From positions 1,488,001-1,552,000 of the forward strand of contig JAOANU010000001.1 of assembly GCA_034387635.1 (NCBI GenBank): a stretch of DNA of 64,000 nt, written 5' to 3'. Numbering within the stretch: position 1 is the first letter of the stretch; each line of letters starts with the position of its first letter. The notes under the pieces were generated by a model. It was given only the letters and a program-made list of their open reading frames with translations. It ran no database searches and had not been told where the DNA came from. The translations under genes were made by a program, and so were the position numbers. Origin of the DNA: Rhodosporidiobolus odoratus. Its lineage: Eukaryota; Basidiomycota; Microbotryomycetes; Sporidiobolales; Sporidiobolaceae. Positions 25,663 through 36,112 of the stretch are shown piece after piece.

Positions 25663-27864
25663 ATGGTGGACGCCGAATCGACAGCTGATGTCCTCGCACC
25701 TCCCCCTCCGCCACCGAGACGAGAGACGTCCCCGACCGCCTCGACCTCCTCCAACGCGACCAAGCCACCGCCAGCGTCTTCCGGCAGCTGGTGGAACCGC
25801 GCAAAGGCTTCGACGGCTAACGCCTGGGATTCAGCGTACAAGAAGGCAGATCAGGTCGGCTACTGGACGAACAAGCAGGGCGCTAGAGTGGGTTCTCCCG
25901 CCTTTTCCCGGTTCCTTCACAGCTGAATTCGGCGCTTCCTCTTGTTTAGCTCGGCACCGAGGCATTCTACCCAACTTCGCTGGACGTCGAATCGACCAAG
26001 TGTGCTCGTATCCTCCGCACCTTTACGATGGACGCGGCGGATCTACCAGAGGAGATGTCGCTGGCCGACAGGAGAAAGAGCCAGGTCGTCTTAAAAAAGA
26101 TCCCTCCGGCAGCTATCGCGGCAGCACAGGGTTTGGCTATCTTCACCGTGTTCAGGAGCGGGTTCATCGTCAGTGGCGCGAGCGGTAGCGGGGTCGTGTT
26201 GGCGAGGCAGAAAGACGGAAGTACGTCCTGACTCCCAACACTACTCGCGGCCTTAGCTTCCATCGCTCAGGGTGTCTTGTCTTGGTGTCTGATGGCTACT
26301 CGTCGACCTTCGTCCCTTGCAGGTTGGTCAGCACCGAGCGGCGTTCTCCTGCACACCGTCGGCTTCGGCTTTTCTGCGGGAGTAGATGTGCGCTCTCTCG
26401 TTTCGCTTTGCCCAATCGACGAGCAGTTTGACTGATGCGAGCGCTACAGGTGTATGACGTGGTACTGATCCTCCGCAACGAGAAGTCGGTCCAGTCGTTC
26501 AAGCACCCCCGCATCTCGCTAGGAGGAGAGGTATCTATTGCCGCCGGTACGTGGGCACCAACATCCGTTCCCTTTTCACCGACTGACATGGTGCCTCCTC
26601 TGCCTTTTTCCTCCCTTCGCACCTACTTCGTGTCACTCCGCGCAGGTCCCGTCGGGAATGGCTTCGCTATCGAGACCTCACACCACGTCGCGCCCGTCTG
26701 GTCCTACACAAAAAGCAAAGGGCTCTACGGTGGCGCAAATCTTGCTGGTACGGTCCTCATCGAGCGGAATGACGAGAACGCAAGAAGCTACGGGAGAAAG
26801 ATCAAGGCGGCGGAAGTGCTCGAGGGTGAGGTAGTCGTGCCGCATTGGTGCGAAGGGCTGCATCAGACTATTCTTGCTGCAGAAGGTACGATCACACTCT
26901 GGACCTGATTGGGCGGTCGCTCACGTCTGTGCTCCTAGGTCTCGACTACCGCCCGGATCTGATCCCCCTCGGCCCCTCCACGAGCGAAGTCGCGCCTTCC
27001 CCTGATCTTGCTTCTCTCGGATCACCGACGACGAATGACCCCACGATCTCGTCGCCATCCACCGCATCACCACCTGCCTCACCCTCAGCACCGTCCCCGA
27101 ACGTATCTTTCCTCTCTTCCTTCACCCGCTCTACCTCTCAGACCTCTGGCCGTTCCCGCGCCTCGTCAACCGCCACCTCCATCTCGAGCGTCTCGACTGC
27201 CACTGCCGTACGCAAGCTCCCGAAAGAAGAGCTGGACGACGAAGATCTCGAAGCAAGACGGGAGCTCGAAGCTGCCCTCCGCTCGTTCGGCATCGACGAC
27301 CCGAACATCAACGCGAAGAGCCGCGCCGAGGATAAACTTCTGGTCGTGGAAGAAGGAGTCGAGCAGGAGAAGCCCGATGGTGAGAACGAGGAAGCAGCAA
27401 GTCCTGGCGCAGGTGTTCTCGGTGAGGCGGTCGAACATCCTCCCGAATCTCCCACGGCTCCTGGACGTCCGAGCACCGATACCGTCAAGTCTTCGACATC
27501 GGGCGTGAGTGGCCTTAGCAGGAATGGCAGCATCTCGGGCTCGCCTCTCATCGTGGGTGCCGGTGAAAAGCCTCCAGTCCCGCCGAGGAGGACACCGCGC
27601 ATTGGCACGACGACAAGCGCTACCGACAGCCCCGTTGTGAGCAGCCCGGTCGTCAGTCAGAAGGAGGAAGCTGAGGGCAAATCGGAGGGTGAGCTGGACA
27701 AGGCTGAGGAGAACAAGAAGGACGAGCAGGACAAGCCAAGGGAGGAGGACGGAGCTGAGACCGAGGCTAGCGAGTCGTTCGAAGACGCTGAGGAGGGGGC
27801 TGCAGTAACCCCTGCCGCTGTGGATGGGGAGAAGAAGCAGCTTGGCGAGGAAAAGCAGGAGTAG
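25663..27864 (+). CDS. SYLF (DUF500/Ysc84-like) lipid-binding protein without SH3 domain
   Basis: A multi-exon gene with introns near 25,887-25,950, 26,220-26,322, 26,386-26,449, 26,546-26,644 and 26,885-26,939. The N-terminal amphipathic helix 'WWNRAKASTANAWDSAYKKA' and the segment 'VESTKCARILRTF' open a complete SYLF domain: 'KKIPPAAIAAAQGLAIFTV', 'GFIVSGASGSGVVLARQKDG', 'WSAPSGVLLHTVGFGFSAGV', 'DVVLILRNEKSVQSF', 'ISLGGEVSIAAGPVGN', 'PVWSYTKSKGLYGGANLAGT' and 'YGRKIKAAEVLEGEVVVP'. This domain binds phosphoinositides and, in yeast Ysc84/Lsb3, actin at endocytic patches. The C-terminal half is acidic and disordered. It lacks the SH3 domain of Ysc84 but carries a proline-rich motif (KPPVPPRRTPR) that could be an SH3 ligand. 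The role is probably at cortical endocytosis or late-endosome membranes. Confidence 0.87.
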
Positions 27865-28588
27865 CAGCGCATTGTTCCGTTCTCGTTCGTCTCGTTCTGT
27901 CTTGCGTTCCGACCATTGCCTGTGTAGCAGTTTGTGATAGCTCTCTGTCGGCCGTGCTCCTAATCGTGCAAAGCAGTTCTTCGTTCCAGATCCAGTATCC
28001 TGTTCCCCTTCCTCCGATCGTATCATACTCTCGCTGACCATGAACCGGCCCGGCACGGTATATAGCCTCCCAACGGACGACCCCGGCCACCAAATGAGCG
28101 CCGGCATCGTCTTTTAGATAGGCTCCTCCCTCTCCCCCCAAACCTCGCCCGCCGCCAAACCTCCTCTCGTTGCCCGTCCCGAAGGAAGGCAAAGGAAGTC
28201 AGCGAAACACACCCTGCGAAGACTCTGACGAGCTGGCTGAATGGAGCGAGGTAGGGGTTACAAAACTGAGGAGAAAGGGAAGGGGAGGGCGAGCTTGCCG
28301 CTGGAGGAGAAGTGTGGAAAAGGTGAGACATTGCATGCCATGCTTTCGGGGCCGGCGAAGCGGCGTGATAGTGTTTAGCAATGGTCTTCACACCGTGTGG
28401 TTTAGTGGGCGGCACTAAAGACTAGGCGCGGAAATAATGAAAAAGGTTTTCTTGCCAACTTCCTCGAGGAGCTTACGATGGGCAGCAATGCCTCTCGCGC
28501 CGGAGCACTCGTTGCGACAGCACAGCTATCTCTCCTGGCAATCTGTACTTCCTCCACGGCTGCTTGCTGGGAGCTTGGGAACACGAAC

Positions 28589-28618
28589 AGCTCTTTTTTC
28601 CAACGAGTGGAAAGAGCT
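28589..28618. repeat. Inverted repeat / potential hairpin
   Basis: Arms agctcttt and aaagagct (8 bp, exact) enclose 14 nt that themselves contain tcca...tgga complementarity. The whole 30-nt element could form an imperfect hairpin. It lies inside the gene-poor region. It also falls within a short ORF, so it could be chance. Confidence 0.5.
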
Positions 28619-29780
28619 CTTCGGCGTGACGCTGGAGAGGTCGGCCTACCCAATTGGGACTCCCTCACCTATCACCTTCTTCGCTATACTTGTCTGTTTT
28701 GCTAGGGCACTTGCGCTGTAGCCGTTCAGAGAGAGTGAGCCGCCAAGTTGAGAAGGCCAAACGAAAATTACATGTGAACGTACCAAGCTCTGCAGACGCC
28801 CCGAAGCCTTGTAGGGGTATTCTTGGCCTGATCTAGACCCCTATCTGGTAGGGTACGATGCACGGAAGCTGTAAGAGGCCAGCCCTTACGGGGAAAAGAT
28901 GGGCGGCCTTTCCTAGTGCTTTTACTCACTCCTTCATACCTTGCAAAACGCTTTAACATGACGCAGAGCGTCTCTATGCTATGCTCTGGTACGGATAGTC
29001 GGGGTGCCGTATGCTGTAGGTCTGCCGGCTGCTGACCTCTACTCTTTTCCATCTTCCGTCGCTCGGCTCTGGAGAGCAGGCTGCTGATTGTTTCATCATG
29101 TCACATACAGCAGAGCGCATGTCCTGGGCAATGTAAGAGGTGATGACCTGTGGATTGCGAATCGAAAGGGGGGCTATCAGCTGGCCAGAATTCTGCCATA
29201 CTCTTCCAAAAAAGACCTCGACTGTTTGCTCACGTAGCGTCTACGCCTGCTGTTCCGAGAAGACATGCGCATTTCGAGTATCAATCGTGACGGCTGGGTA
29301 ACGTAACGCAACGGCAGACGGTCTAGGACCTACTCAGACCCTCGAGTCTAGAAATGCAAGTCGCCGCGCAGAGAAAAAGCCGAAGCAGGAGCGGTGGCTC
29401 TCAGCCCCACTCAGTACTGTACCATCGCTGGACACGGGTGAGGGGTGCAGACGAAGCGCCAAAGTCCAAGCGAAACGAGGTGCAGGTTGGCAAACATGAA
29501 TAGCGGACGATGCAACGGACTGAACTTGTGACTATCTGCGCACCATTGTTGCAGCTCCTCGCAGGGCACAGTAAAGGAGATAGCGAGGATCACCTGAGGC
29601 GCAATGAGTAGGTCCACTCACTGCAGAGTGTGTTAGCGACCAGAGAAAGCTGCTCATTTTCCCATGCACTGAGCGCGCAGCAAAGACCGCCGCGAGACAG
29701 CTCAGCAAAGCTCGACAGAGCTTGTCAGCGGTGGCATGCGCGTCCACAAGGTAGGCGGCGTCAAAGGTCAGCCTCCGGAA

Positions 29781-29814
29781 TCATCGAGTTGGAGAACTCG
29801 GAGTCATCGAGTTG
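29781..29814. repeat. Short direct repeat with embedded perfect stem-loop
   Basis: Two copies of tcatcgagttg (29781-29791 and 29804-29814) are spaced 23 nt apart. The first overlaps a perfect stem-loop, cgagtt-ggag-aactcg (29785-29800). This is a small, local duplication in the gene-poor region with no assigned function. Confidence 0.5.
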
Positions 29815-30822
29815 AAGGGACGAGGGAATGGGTCGACGAGCGCACGCACGTAGTGGATACACAAGCTCTAATGGTAATCAACAGTAACAGTGAACACGCC
29901 TGCAGGATGAGGAACAGGCCAGGTGGACGACCTTGTTGCGCCATAATGACATAGCGAAGCTGACAGGAAAAACTGCTCGTCTTCCGCAGAGCCTCAACAC
30001 CCAGTCTCGAGTCTGTGTACGCAACAGCGAAAATGCGCGCAGACCGTACGCTCATCAAGCACTAGGGCTTAGGTGCGTAATGCTATATGCGCCGGTCACG
30101 GCTGCAGGAGCACGACAACGCAGGAACAAGGGATGCGAGCGAAAAAGGAAGAAAAGACGCAGTGGGTCGATGTCGTCTTTGCAACGCGCCAGCATCCTTC
30201 CCTCGGCTCGTTGTGTCTCCGTGCCGCTCAAGTTTGACCTAGAGGACGAGTTAGGCAGTCGGAGACAGAAGGTTTCCGAGTTCAGATGCGCAGGACTGAG
30301 GTACTTGTGAGGTACCGCGGCCCAACAATTGCTTCGCTGCCTTCCGTTCCTGCCGAGTAAGCGATGTGGACTGCGGGTCGTGCCTTGCACCCTCCGGCTG
30401 TGCCACGGACAAACAATGGTGGTCGGTCCCAAACAAGCAGGTTCATGGAATCTCTCCCTTTGTTCGGCAGGTCGAGCGAGAATGGCGAAGGTGTCGAGGA
30501 TGGCCACAGTTACGCGGGCGTGCGACCTACTGGGCATCGTCGCTGACCCGTGTGCTGCACCCGCTGCTCTCCCCCTGGCATCCTGCGCGAAGTAGACTAG
30601 AGTTCAGAGGGAGACCTTGAGGATTCCTGGTGCGTCCTGCTGATTTGTGGTGGGGCGTTTGAGGGTTGCTGACCCTCCTTCGGCTCTTAACTTGTAGACT
30701 ACAGCACTACCAGCATATCGACGAGTGTCGTAGAAGAGCGACCGCCTCTCACCGACTCCAGAGTTGCACGAACGCCAGTGCACGAACCTCCTCCCGCCCG
30801 GCCCGCGCCCCCGCTTCGAACG

Positions 30823-33800
30823 ATGAATAGTTCGACAACTGCAATCAGCTGGCCGCTAACGCCTACCTCGTCGTCCGACTCATCGAAAGAGTCGTTGTTA
30901 CTGGGGAAAGAAACGGGGTTTTCTTTCAATCCATCGGCATCTCTCACTTCTCTACACACTGTCGCCTCTTCCTCGACTCCATTCACCAGTGCACACCCCT
31001 CGCCTGCCTTCCGTCCCTCATCTGCGCGTCCTAGAACCGGATCAGCCCTCTCATCCGAACCACCTTCCTCCCTTTCAGTCTGCTCGCACAACTCGTCGCG
31101 TCCTTCCCTCCTCACCCCACCGCCCTCGCCACAGCACGCCCGCGCTTCACCTACATCTCCTAAGCACCCCGAAATCTCGCAAGAATCCCTCGCCAGCTTC
31201 ATGAGTGCCGCCATCTCGGATTCTACGGGCGACGATGAGGAGACTTGCCCCATCTGCCTCGAGGCTCTCTCGCTTCGCCTTGCTGGCGAAAAATTCCATG
31301 TCGTACCCGTTTGTGGTCACCGCCTCCGTACGTTACCCGCCTCAATTGCTACGCTTGTGGAGGGATCTTCGCTGACTTTCTCATCGCTCACAGACCATTC
31401 CTGCTTCGAAGCAGTCTATGGCGATGTGAACCGGGCCAAGGCAAAGACGAGTGGAACCCTGGGGCTATGCGGCGTGTGCAGGAGGGAAATGAAGATCGGA
31501 GAGGCGGGAGATGCCCCGAGTAAAGGCAACAGTGCGTTCTTGTCCTTTTCCCGGCTCTTGAGCGAATCTTGACCGCCTGCTCTATACTCTGGCAGAATTC
31601 GCCAAGCTCAGTGGACTTCCTTCTTCCGACTCATCCATCGGCGCATTCAAGATGCGGTCTCGTACGCAGGGCACCCTTCTCGACGACGACGGCCCGCGAG
31701 ATGCGAGCCAGGACGATGACCTCGTCCAGTTTCCGCCCCCGGGATCTCTCGCCAACCTGCATCCGCCACAACCCGCCGGAACCCGGGCGAGTAGTCAGAG
31801 CACGGGCAGCACTCTGACGGGTAGCTCTTTGACTCGACGAGGAAGTGCCGACACTTACCTAGGACCGGGCAGCTCGATCAGCGGAAGCTCGAGGGGCACG
31901 GCAGGAGCCGCGGCGGTATTCGAGATTGTGAAGCCAATAGTGACGGTGCGGGCGGAGCATGCGAGCGTGGAGCGGAGCCTCGACCCGGAGAAGAAGCAGC
32001 ACCTCACCTGCCAGGTCACCATCGCAATGCCGTCCCGCTACCCCGCCCCCTTACAACTCCTACAAGCCGACAACCCGTCACTACTTGACGCCTCTCAACC
32101 CTCTCGCGGTCCTGCGCCTCCTCCACTCCCGCTAGCCCGATCGCCTTCCGAAGCGTCCGCCGGTCCCCCCTCCGTTCACTCTATCGCTCGTTCCGCTTCT
32201 CTCACCTCCGTCTACTCCGGCTACGCTTCTGGCTCGACGCCAGGCGCGCCGGGCCCTCAAGGTAACCCGTTCGCGCCTGTGGTGGCAGATTTGCAAAGTC
32301 GGATGGCGGACTGGAAGGGTCACTCGCCGGACGAGTTCGGGCAACTCAAGCTGTACGACCACGTTCAGGTACGGAAGGAGAACTCTCAACGGGAGTTCAT
32401 CGTCTATGTGAGTATTTCTCGCTCCGCCTGCTCACAACCTTGCCGGTGCCCGAATCAGATAGGCTGACCGGTATCCCCTTATCCTAGCTTTTCGAAGAAG
32501 CCATCCTCTGCGTCACGGACGACAAGCGCAAGGGACTGAACAAGATTGTCGATAGCGTCTCTGGCCAGAATGACAAGCTCCGACTGAAGGGCCGCATCTT
32601 CGTGCGGCATTTGCTGCGGGTCGTCGACACGTGAGCTTCCTAGGCTTTACATCCTCTCATGATCCATCGGCTGACGACTCGATCCTCCACCAGATCTAAG
32701 GAGCACGACCTCTCGCTGACGCTTCAGATGAACGACGACGACGTTGCGCAATTCGTCATGCTTTTCAAAGAACGGACAAGCCTGGAGACGTGGAAGGCGC
32801 AGATCGAGAGCCTTCTGGCGGCACATTCGCCCGCGGCATCGTCTTTCCCGCAACCGCAGGCGGCGGCGGGCCGGGCGGGCAGCGTTGTCTCCAGTTCGGA
32901 CCAGTCCCGAGTGACCTCGAGCGGGTTCAGCGGCTACACTCGGACAACAAGCACAAGCCTCGGACCCGCCGGCTCTGTCATCCACGAGGAGGACGAGAAC
33001 GCCGACGATTTTGGGCGGATGCCGAGCAATGGGCCCGGATACGCCTCGAGTTTGAAATCCTCTTCGACCGGACCCTACCCTTCCGCCGGCCTCGTCGGCG
33101 GACGTCTCCATCCTTCTATGTCCCAGAACCCCCTCAACATACCGCGATCCTTCACCTCCCTCGACCTCCTGCTCATCCTCTCCGTCCCAACTGCCGGTCC
33201 CACTGCCCTCAAGACCGGCATACTCAAGAACTCGCTCGAGTTCCTCATCCAGCATGTCGGACCTCGCACCCGCCTCAGCATCGTCACCTATTCCGCCGGC
33301 GACGGCTCTCGAGGCGTCCTTCGCAAGACGCCCTTCATCGCCGTCGGGAAGGCAGAGGGAAAGAAGCGATTAGAGAAGGTCGTCGCAGAGCTTGGGTGCG
33401 AGGCGGAGGACTTGACGAGTATGATCGAGCAGCGCGAGGAGCGCGTCAACGTCGTTTCCGCGTGCAACCTCGCCCTCGACATCATCTTGCAGCGCAAGGC
33501 CAAATCCGCGTTGACGGGCATGATTCTGCTGAACGATGGACGAGATGGCGCACAGAAGCAGCAGATGGACCTAGTCATGGCGCGGGCTGAAGCTGCCAAG
33601 TACGCTTTATCTTTCTCTTAACCTTCTCAAGCATGCCTCGAGGCTGACTGCTCGTCATCCGTTCCAGTGTTCCCATTCATGCCATTGGCTACGGTCGATC
33701 ACACGACCCGAGCAGCTTGTGGCTTCTCTCCAACCACTCCTCGGGCTCTTACACTTTCGTCCAGGACTTCTGTGCGTGGCCGTCCTCCTGTATCCCCATA

Positions 33801-34909
33801 TCTCGCCCGATTGACTTGCTGCTTCCTTTCAGACGACCTTCGAGATACTCTTGCCGGTTGCGTCGGCGGTATCCTCTCTATCGCCGCGACCAACGTCCGC
33901 CTGCACATCAAGGTCCCCGAAAAGCATCACTTTCGGATCCGCAAAGTCTCCGGCTGTTCGGGCGCGATCGTCAGTCGCACCGGTACCGATGTTGACGTCG
34001 AGATTGGCGAGCTTCGCTTCGGCGAGCGCAAAGACCTTCTCGTCGAGGTGGAGATGTCGCTTGCAGGATATGGGGCGGCGTTCAATGCGCAGCGGGAGAG
34101 GCAGGAGCAGCAACCCAAGGAGATCGAGTACTCTTCCGCCACGGACGCCTTCTTCCTCTCTCAAGCCGGTATCAACCCGTCTTCACTTGACGAGTACAAC
34201 GCCTCCAACCTTTATGACACCGAGTACGACCAGATGCCAGACGAAGCTCCCTTATTCGAGGTGAGCTTTCCCTTCCACTGCTCTGCTATAGCCCAGATAC
34301 TGATGTATCGCGTCAACGCAGGTCAACGCTGCTTACCGCGACCCCGCCGCCGGCAAAAGCATCTCTCGTCTGAACCACTCCCCCTGCCTTCTCACTATCA
34401 CCGTCAACCCGCCCGCCTCCAACCCCCGTCAAAACCCACCCGTCTCTACACCCGAAATCGTCCGTCGCCGGATGGAGCTCCTTGTCTCCGACATGCTCAG
34501 TCGAGCTTTGCTCCTCATGACAAGGAGGAACGACGCGCAGGCGGCTCGTCTCCTAGAAGAAACGAAGCGCATTATCTCGACTATCTCCGCTACCCTCGTT
34601 CCCTCCTCCAGCTCTGCCGTCGCCCGCGGTACAGGCCGTCGCTCCTCCAACGTCCTCGCCGCGACCGCCGTCACGCAGAAGACCCTCGCTGCTCTCGCCG
34701 AAGATGTCGACACCGTTCATGACGCATGCCTGAACCGCGAGCTCTTCGATTCGAGCGGGCGCTACCTTGCTGCGCAACAGGCCGTTGTGCTGCGCGATCA
34801 GCGGGCATGGACACCAAGATCGCCTAGCGAGCGCCTCGTCTGGCGTGCCGACAACTCGCTTTACCTCGTCGGCAAGAGTCAGTCCTGGATGAGCGCATCG
34901 GCGTTGTAG
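30823..34909 (+). CDS. RING-PH-vWA protein resembling Far1/Ste5-type scaffolds
   Basis: A multi-exon gene ending at TAG 34907-34909. After a Ser/Thr/Pro-rich N-terminus comes a RING-H2-type finger: CPICLEAL, then VCGHRLHHSCF (joined across an intron in phase), then CGVCRREM. A disordered stretch leads to a PH-like segment ('LKLYDHVQVRKENSQREFIVY', 'LFEEAILCVTDDKRKGL', 'LKGRIFVRHLLRVVDT', ending in the helix 'LETWKAQIESLLAAH'). Next is a von Willebrand A domain ('TSLDLLLILSVP' in place of a canonical MIDAS DxSxS, 'LEFLIQHVGPRTRLSIVTYS', 'TGMILLNDGRDG', 'VPIHAIGYGRSHDPSSLWLL'). The C-terminal part has the beta-rich and helical domain found after vWA in RING-vWA proteins. The order RING, PH, vWA is that of yeast Far1/Ste5, scaffolds of the pheromone MAPK pathway. 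An E3 ligase role is also possible. The N-terminus may extend upstream through a further 5' exon. Confidence 0.78.
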
Positions 34910-35336
34910 GCCTATTGGTCAAGCACGCCTAAAGGCAACGGGGAACGGTTTCTTGGCCTTTTCGGTACCGTTGAATTCACGTTTCTTTCTGGTCTCTCTT
35001 TCGGTTTTACTGGTTTCCTTGTTTGTGTGAATATCTACCTCCGCCCTCTTATTTTTACACCTGTACTTAGTTTGTCCTTCTACTACTCAATGCCAGCCTT
35101 AAATCCCCATTCACCTTTCCTTCATTGTCGTCGATAACCTCTTTTCTCTCTCGCAAATAGCATATTCTGGGTTTATTGCTCTCTCTCAGTTACTGAAGCT
35201 GAATACATGCGGGCTTGAAACAGTAGCGTTCGAGTGTTACAACAGTCTGTCGAAGGGCATACGAGATCAGCAGGACAGCTGTGAGGAATGGCTCGGGGAA
35301 GACCATCTACAAATGGGGTTATTAAACGCGAACGGT
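34910..35336. other. Convergent 3' spacer
   Basis: This is 427 nt between the stops of the RING-PH-vWA gene (+) and IMP1 (-). It is T-rich at 34,980-35,200, as expected for 3' ends. A 10-nt palindrome (ggtctagacc, 35334-35343) overlaps the IMP1 stop codon. No gene was seen. Confidence 0.45.
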
Positions 35337-36045
35337 CTAGACCCCGTCCGCCTCACGGAGCAGCGTGTTTTTCAGTAGACCTGGATGTGGCCATACCTGA
35401 GAAGGCAGAATCAGCACGAGGCGGGACAAGTGGGAGAAACTGGGACGAACCCTCGCAACAATCTTGCCGCGCACCAGCGCTATTGGCACTGGACCATAGT
35501 CCCTCGAGTCTGTAGAGTTGCTTGTATTGTCCCCAGCTAGCCAAACATGGCCAGGTGGAACCTTACACCATTCCTCCTTCGGTTTTCTTCGTTCGCCGCT
35601 GGGATCGACGCAGACGGTATCGCCTGGGAGACCAATGATGCGCTTGAGGACTTGGTGCGAGGGGTCTAGAGGAGAGACGGCAGTGACTAGGTTGCCGCGT
35701 TCTAGGGGGTTGAGGCGGAGAGCGAGCGCGGAGTGGAGGACGAAGGTGCCGGTGTGGGAGAGGGTGGGGTACATTGAGGCGCCAGTGCACTGTGGACATT
35801 CCGAGTGAGCTCATAGCGCTTTCATAAAACATCCTTGACTCAACGTACGGGTCGGACTTCGGCTACATGCTCGTTGAAAAGGTGGACGGCGCAAAGAATC
35901 TGCGAAAGGGAAAGATGTGAGGAGGTAATGACAAGCTGTGCGGAAGGTAGACACGCACCTGAGCCAGTACTACTACATTTCTTCCAGCCTTCCTGAGTCT
36001 CGGTAGTACCGCACTTGACATCGACGACGAGGAGAAGGCGTTCAA
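35337..36045 (-). CDS. IMP1: Mitochondrial inner membrane protease subunit 1
   Basis: Minus-strand exons 36045-35959, 35899-35849, 35789-35451 and 35396-35337 join in phase for about 178 residues, the usual Imp1 length. This is a family S26 serine peptidase that cleaves sorting signals of proteins delivered to the intermembrane space. The nucleophile is in 'CTGASMYPTL' and the general-base lysine in 'HQVLKRIIGLPGDTVCVD'. 'VPPGHVWLAGDNTSNSTDSR' with 'DYGPVPIALVRGKIVARV' completes the conserved boxes. The N-terminal segment 'LAQILCAVHLFNEHVAEVRP' is the membrane-anchor region. The last intron (35397-35450) is 54 nt, a multiple of three and free of stops. Removing it restores the family's C-terminal 'ARVWPHPG'. 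An internal ATG at 36021 is an alternative start. Confidence 0.92.
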
Positions 36046-36112
36046 CCTTCGGGACCCCTCCCCGTTCGCTGTTTTGCCTTGCTACCGCTCACTGCACCAG
36101 CTATTCTTCGAT

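Larger units (their letters stand above)
27865..30822. other. Gene-poor region of about 3 kb
   Basis: This is the longest stretch without a supportable coding gene. Short ORFs on both strands (for example 28478-28705 +, 28402-28668 -, 30366-30620 +) overlap one another, lack conserved motifs and show no plausible exon chains. No tRNA, snRNA or rRNA pattern, transposon protein, terminal repeat or long direct repeat was found. Small inverted and direct repeats are listed separately. The right end may contain a 5' exon of the following RING-PH-vWA gene. In that gene's frame the sequence is open from about 30,692 and is preceded by a possible acceptor (cttgtag at 30,690-30,696). Confidence 0.5.

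Noticed and set aside
28478..28705. 75-codon frame with a signal-peptide-like start (MGSNASRAGALVATAQLS)
   Set aside because: It is short and isolated, overlaps a minus-strand frame of similar length, and has no homology I recognise. It is not enough for a small secreted protein call.
27865..30822. tRNA, snRNA, transposon or LTR in the gene-poor block
   Set aside because: I scanned both strands for tRNA A/B boxes, U6-like sequence, integrase or transposase motifs and terminal repeats, and found none.
32790..33590. 266-codon plus-strand open frame inside the RING-PH-vWA gene
   Set aside because: It is an alternative frame of the vWA coding exon, Arg-rich and without motifs.
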